From: CAYJPV01 sp964396055 | Lineage (GTDB): Bacteria > Acidobacteriota > Vicinamibacteria > Vicinamibacterales > JAKQTR01 | DNA: 7,306 bases | Assembly: GCA_964396055.1 (NCBI GenBank) | Contig: CAYNDV010000196.1 | Span: forward strand, 1 to 7,306 | Direction of reading: 5' to 3' | Part shown: in pieces, positions 6,122-7,306 of the stretch | Layout: the number at the start of each line of letters is the position of its first letter | Position numbering within the stretch: the stretch's first letter is position 1 | Program-made: the position numbers and the translations under genes | Notes under the pieces: generated by a model | Databases searched by the model: none | Seen by the model: only the letters and a program-made list of their open reading frames with translations | Told to the model about the DNA's origin: nothing

Positions 6122-7306
6122 ATGGCCGTCACGCCGTACCGCATCCTGACCCGGCACTTCCTCCGCGGGTATTTCGAGAACGACCTGCTGTCGCCCGACG
6201 AAGGGCTGGTGCCCACGCTGGCGTCCCTGCTGGCGGCCATCGCCGCGCCGGGCCTGCTGCTGCCGATGGTGTGGTCGTTCAGTTACGGCTGGCCCTACAA
6301 GCGCACCGAGGAGTACACGGCCCTCGTCGTCCGCCACGAAGTGCTGCTCGTGCTGCTGCCCATGGTCGTCGTCGCGCTGGTGACCGTGCTGCAGTGGGCC
6401 TCCCTGTACCCCGACCGGCGGGACGCTGAGGTGCTCGGCCGGCTGCCGGTGCGGCTGCACACCGTGTTCGGGGCCAAGGTGACGGCACTGGCCTGGTTCG
6501 TCGGGCTGTTCGCGCTGGCCGCGAACGCCATCCCGTCGGTGCTGTATCCCGTGGTGGCGAACATCCGCACCCAGCCCGGTGCCCCGGGCGTGTGGGCGAC
6601 ATTCGTGGCGCACGCGTGCGCCACCTTCGGTGGGGCGGCCTTCGCCGCCCTGGCGGTGCTGGCCGTGCTGGGCGTGCTGCAGGCGGCGTTGCCGGCGCGG
6701 GCGCTGCGTGTGGTCTCGCCGCTCGCGCAGATGGGCGCCGTGTTCGTGCTCGTGCTGGCGTTCCTCATGCTGCCGTTCCTGATGATGGCCGTCGATCCGC
6801 ACGGGCAGGGCCGCCTGTCGGAACTGGTGGCGCTGCACCGCCTCTACGCCGAGGAGGACCGGACCTTCGACTGGAACGAGATCCCGGCGTCCTCGGCCTT
6901 CGAGCCCGATCCGGTGCGTGGCGGGATGCGGCCCCGCGATCCGTTGGCGCGGCCCTCCTACGCCCGCGTGCACGAGGCCTTTGCGGGCGAACCCCTGCGG
7001 ACGGCCTTCACCCAGCCCCCGGGAATCCCCGACGCGCCGCCGGCGTGGCTGTTCTGGTGCCCGCCGGTCTGGTATCTCGGCTGGTACGAGACGCTGGCGG
7101 GGCGCGGGGGGCCGTCGACGCGGCTGCTCGCCGAGCGGGCCCAGGCGGGGCTGGTGCTGGCGGCCCTCGTGGCCGGCGTCTGTTACCTGCTGGCCTACCG
7201 CCGCCACCTGACGGGCGCGGTGCTGGGCGGGGGCGGCGGCCCCCGGCAGGCTGGCGCGGCTCTGCTGCCGCGCGGGCGGACCGCGCCGGGCTCTACGCAT
7301 GCCCGC
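6122..7306 (+). CDS. ABC-2 type transporter permease (3' end outside window)
   Basis: The frame runs open from ATG 6122 to the last base, giving 395 codons with no stop, so the C-terminus is missing. It encodes an integral membrane protein that would form the export channel with the preceding ATPase. Probable membrane segments by hydrophobicity are at residues ~30-52, 72-92, 115-141, 160-190, 200-224 and 340-360. A cytoplasmic-type motif YPDRRDAEVLGRLPVR (96-111) follows segment 2. It matches the 'FPDRRDxxxLGxLPV' motif I know from ABC-2 permeases of Acidobacteria-like bacteria, and the following 'FGAKV' also fits. A ~115-residue hydrophilic stretch (225-340) sits between segments 5 and 6. 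After segment 6 the chain becomes Gly/Pro/Arg-rich (LGGGGGPRQ), probably a loop before further segments. The gene starts ten bases after the ATPase stop in one operon. The substrate is unknown. Confidence 0.85.
   Translation, partial: MAVTPYRILTRHFLRGYFENDLLSPDEGLVPTLASLLAAIAAPGLLLPMVWSFSYGWPYKRTEEYTALVVRHEVLLVLLPMVVVALVTVLQWASLYPDRRDAEVLGRLPVRLHTVFGAKVTALAWFVGLFALAANAIPSVLYPVVANIRTQPGAPGVWATFVAHACATFGGAAFAALAVLAVLGVLQAALPARALRVVSPLAQMGAVFVLVLAFLMLPFLMMAVDPHGQGRLSELVALHRLYAEEDRTFDWNEIPASSAFEPDPVRGGMRPRDPLARPSYARVHEAFAGEPLRTAFTQPPGIPDAPPAWLFWCPPVWYLGWYETLAGRGGPSTRLLAERAQAGLVLAALVAGVCYLLAYRRHLTGAVLGGGGGPRQAGAALLPRGRTAPGSTHAR

Noticed and set aside
6065..7300. A 411-codon minus-strand frame opposite the ABC permease
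   Set aside because: It is Arg/His/Gln/Gly-rich with no recognisable domain. The plus frame encodes a permease with plausible membrane segments and a coupled ribosome-binding site.
1..7306. CRISPR arrays, tRNA or rRNA genes, transposase genes
   Set aside because: I saw no spaced direct repeats, no tRNA- or rRNA-like stretch and no transposase or integrase motif on either strand.

Overview
The window is GC-rich throughout (roughly 70% by eye) with strong G/C third-position bias, which leaves long shadow reading frames opposite the real genes. The mix of genes is a DUF3516-type Ski2-like helicase, an archaeal-type phosphoenolpyruvate carboxylase (PEPC) domain, and an ABC-2 exporter with a 'YPDRRDAEVLGRLPVR' permease motif. 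This suggests a high-GC bacterium such as an acidobacterium (Vicinamibacteria-like) or another deeply branching soil lineage. That placement is an impression; nothing here fixes the taxon.

Layout. Positions 1-1422 (+) hold the C-terminal part of a DEAD/DEAH-box RNA helicase carrying the DUF3516 region; its motor domains lie upstream of the window. It converges on a 3.6-kb gene at 1481-5080 (-). Exactly between the two stop codons sits a perfect 29-bp inverted repeat with a 6-nt loop (1420-1483). It is AT-rich, and each arm is itself palindromic. It contains both stop codons and gives each gene a tandem TGA-TAA stop. About 257 bp of intergenic DNA (5081-5337) then separates the long gene from a divergent ABC exporter operon: ATPase at 5338-6111 (+) and membrane permease from 6122 (+) to beyond the window end. 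The permease ribosome-binding site overlaps the ATPase stop codon.

The main discovery candidate is the 1199-residue product of 1481-5080. Its N-terminal ~440 residues are a fold-type I PLP aminotransferase with all the classic motifs (NNPHNPTG, YDSVY, SGLSK, GAR, WQRLSYG). After an Ala/Gly/Pro linker, the C-terminal ~735 residues match the landmarks of the archaeal-type PEPC family (PEPcase_2/PPCA) in order: HPDS, DFEG, RVPNP, PLVE, MSDTA, FRGG, LPRAI. PEPC makes oxaloacetate from PEP and bicarbonate, and an aspartate-type aminotransferase turns oxaloacetate into aspartate. The fusion therefore looks like a single-chain PEP-to-aspartate enzyme. I do not know of a described protein with this architecture. 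The two family assignments rest on visible motifs. The coupled reaction is inference, because substrate specificity of the aminotransferase cannot be read from motifs alone.

The helicase, the fusion enzyme and the exporter show no obvious shared pathway. Convergent and divergent orientations make them three separate transcription units.
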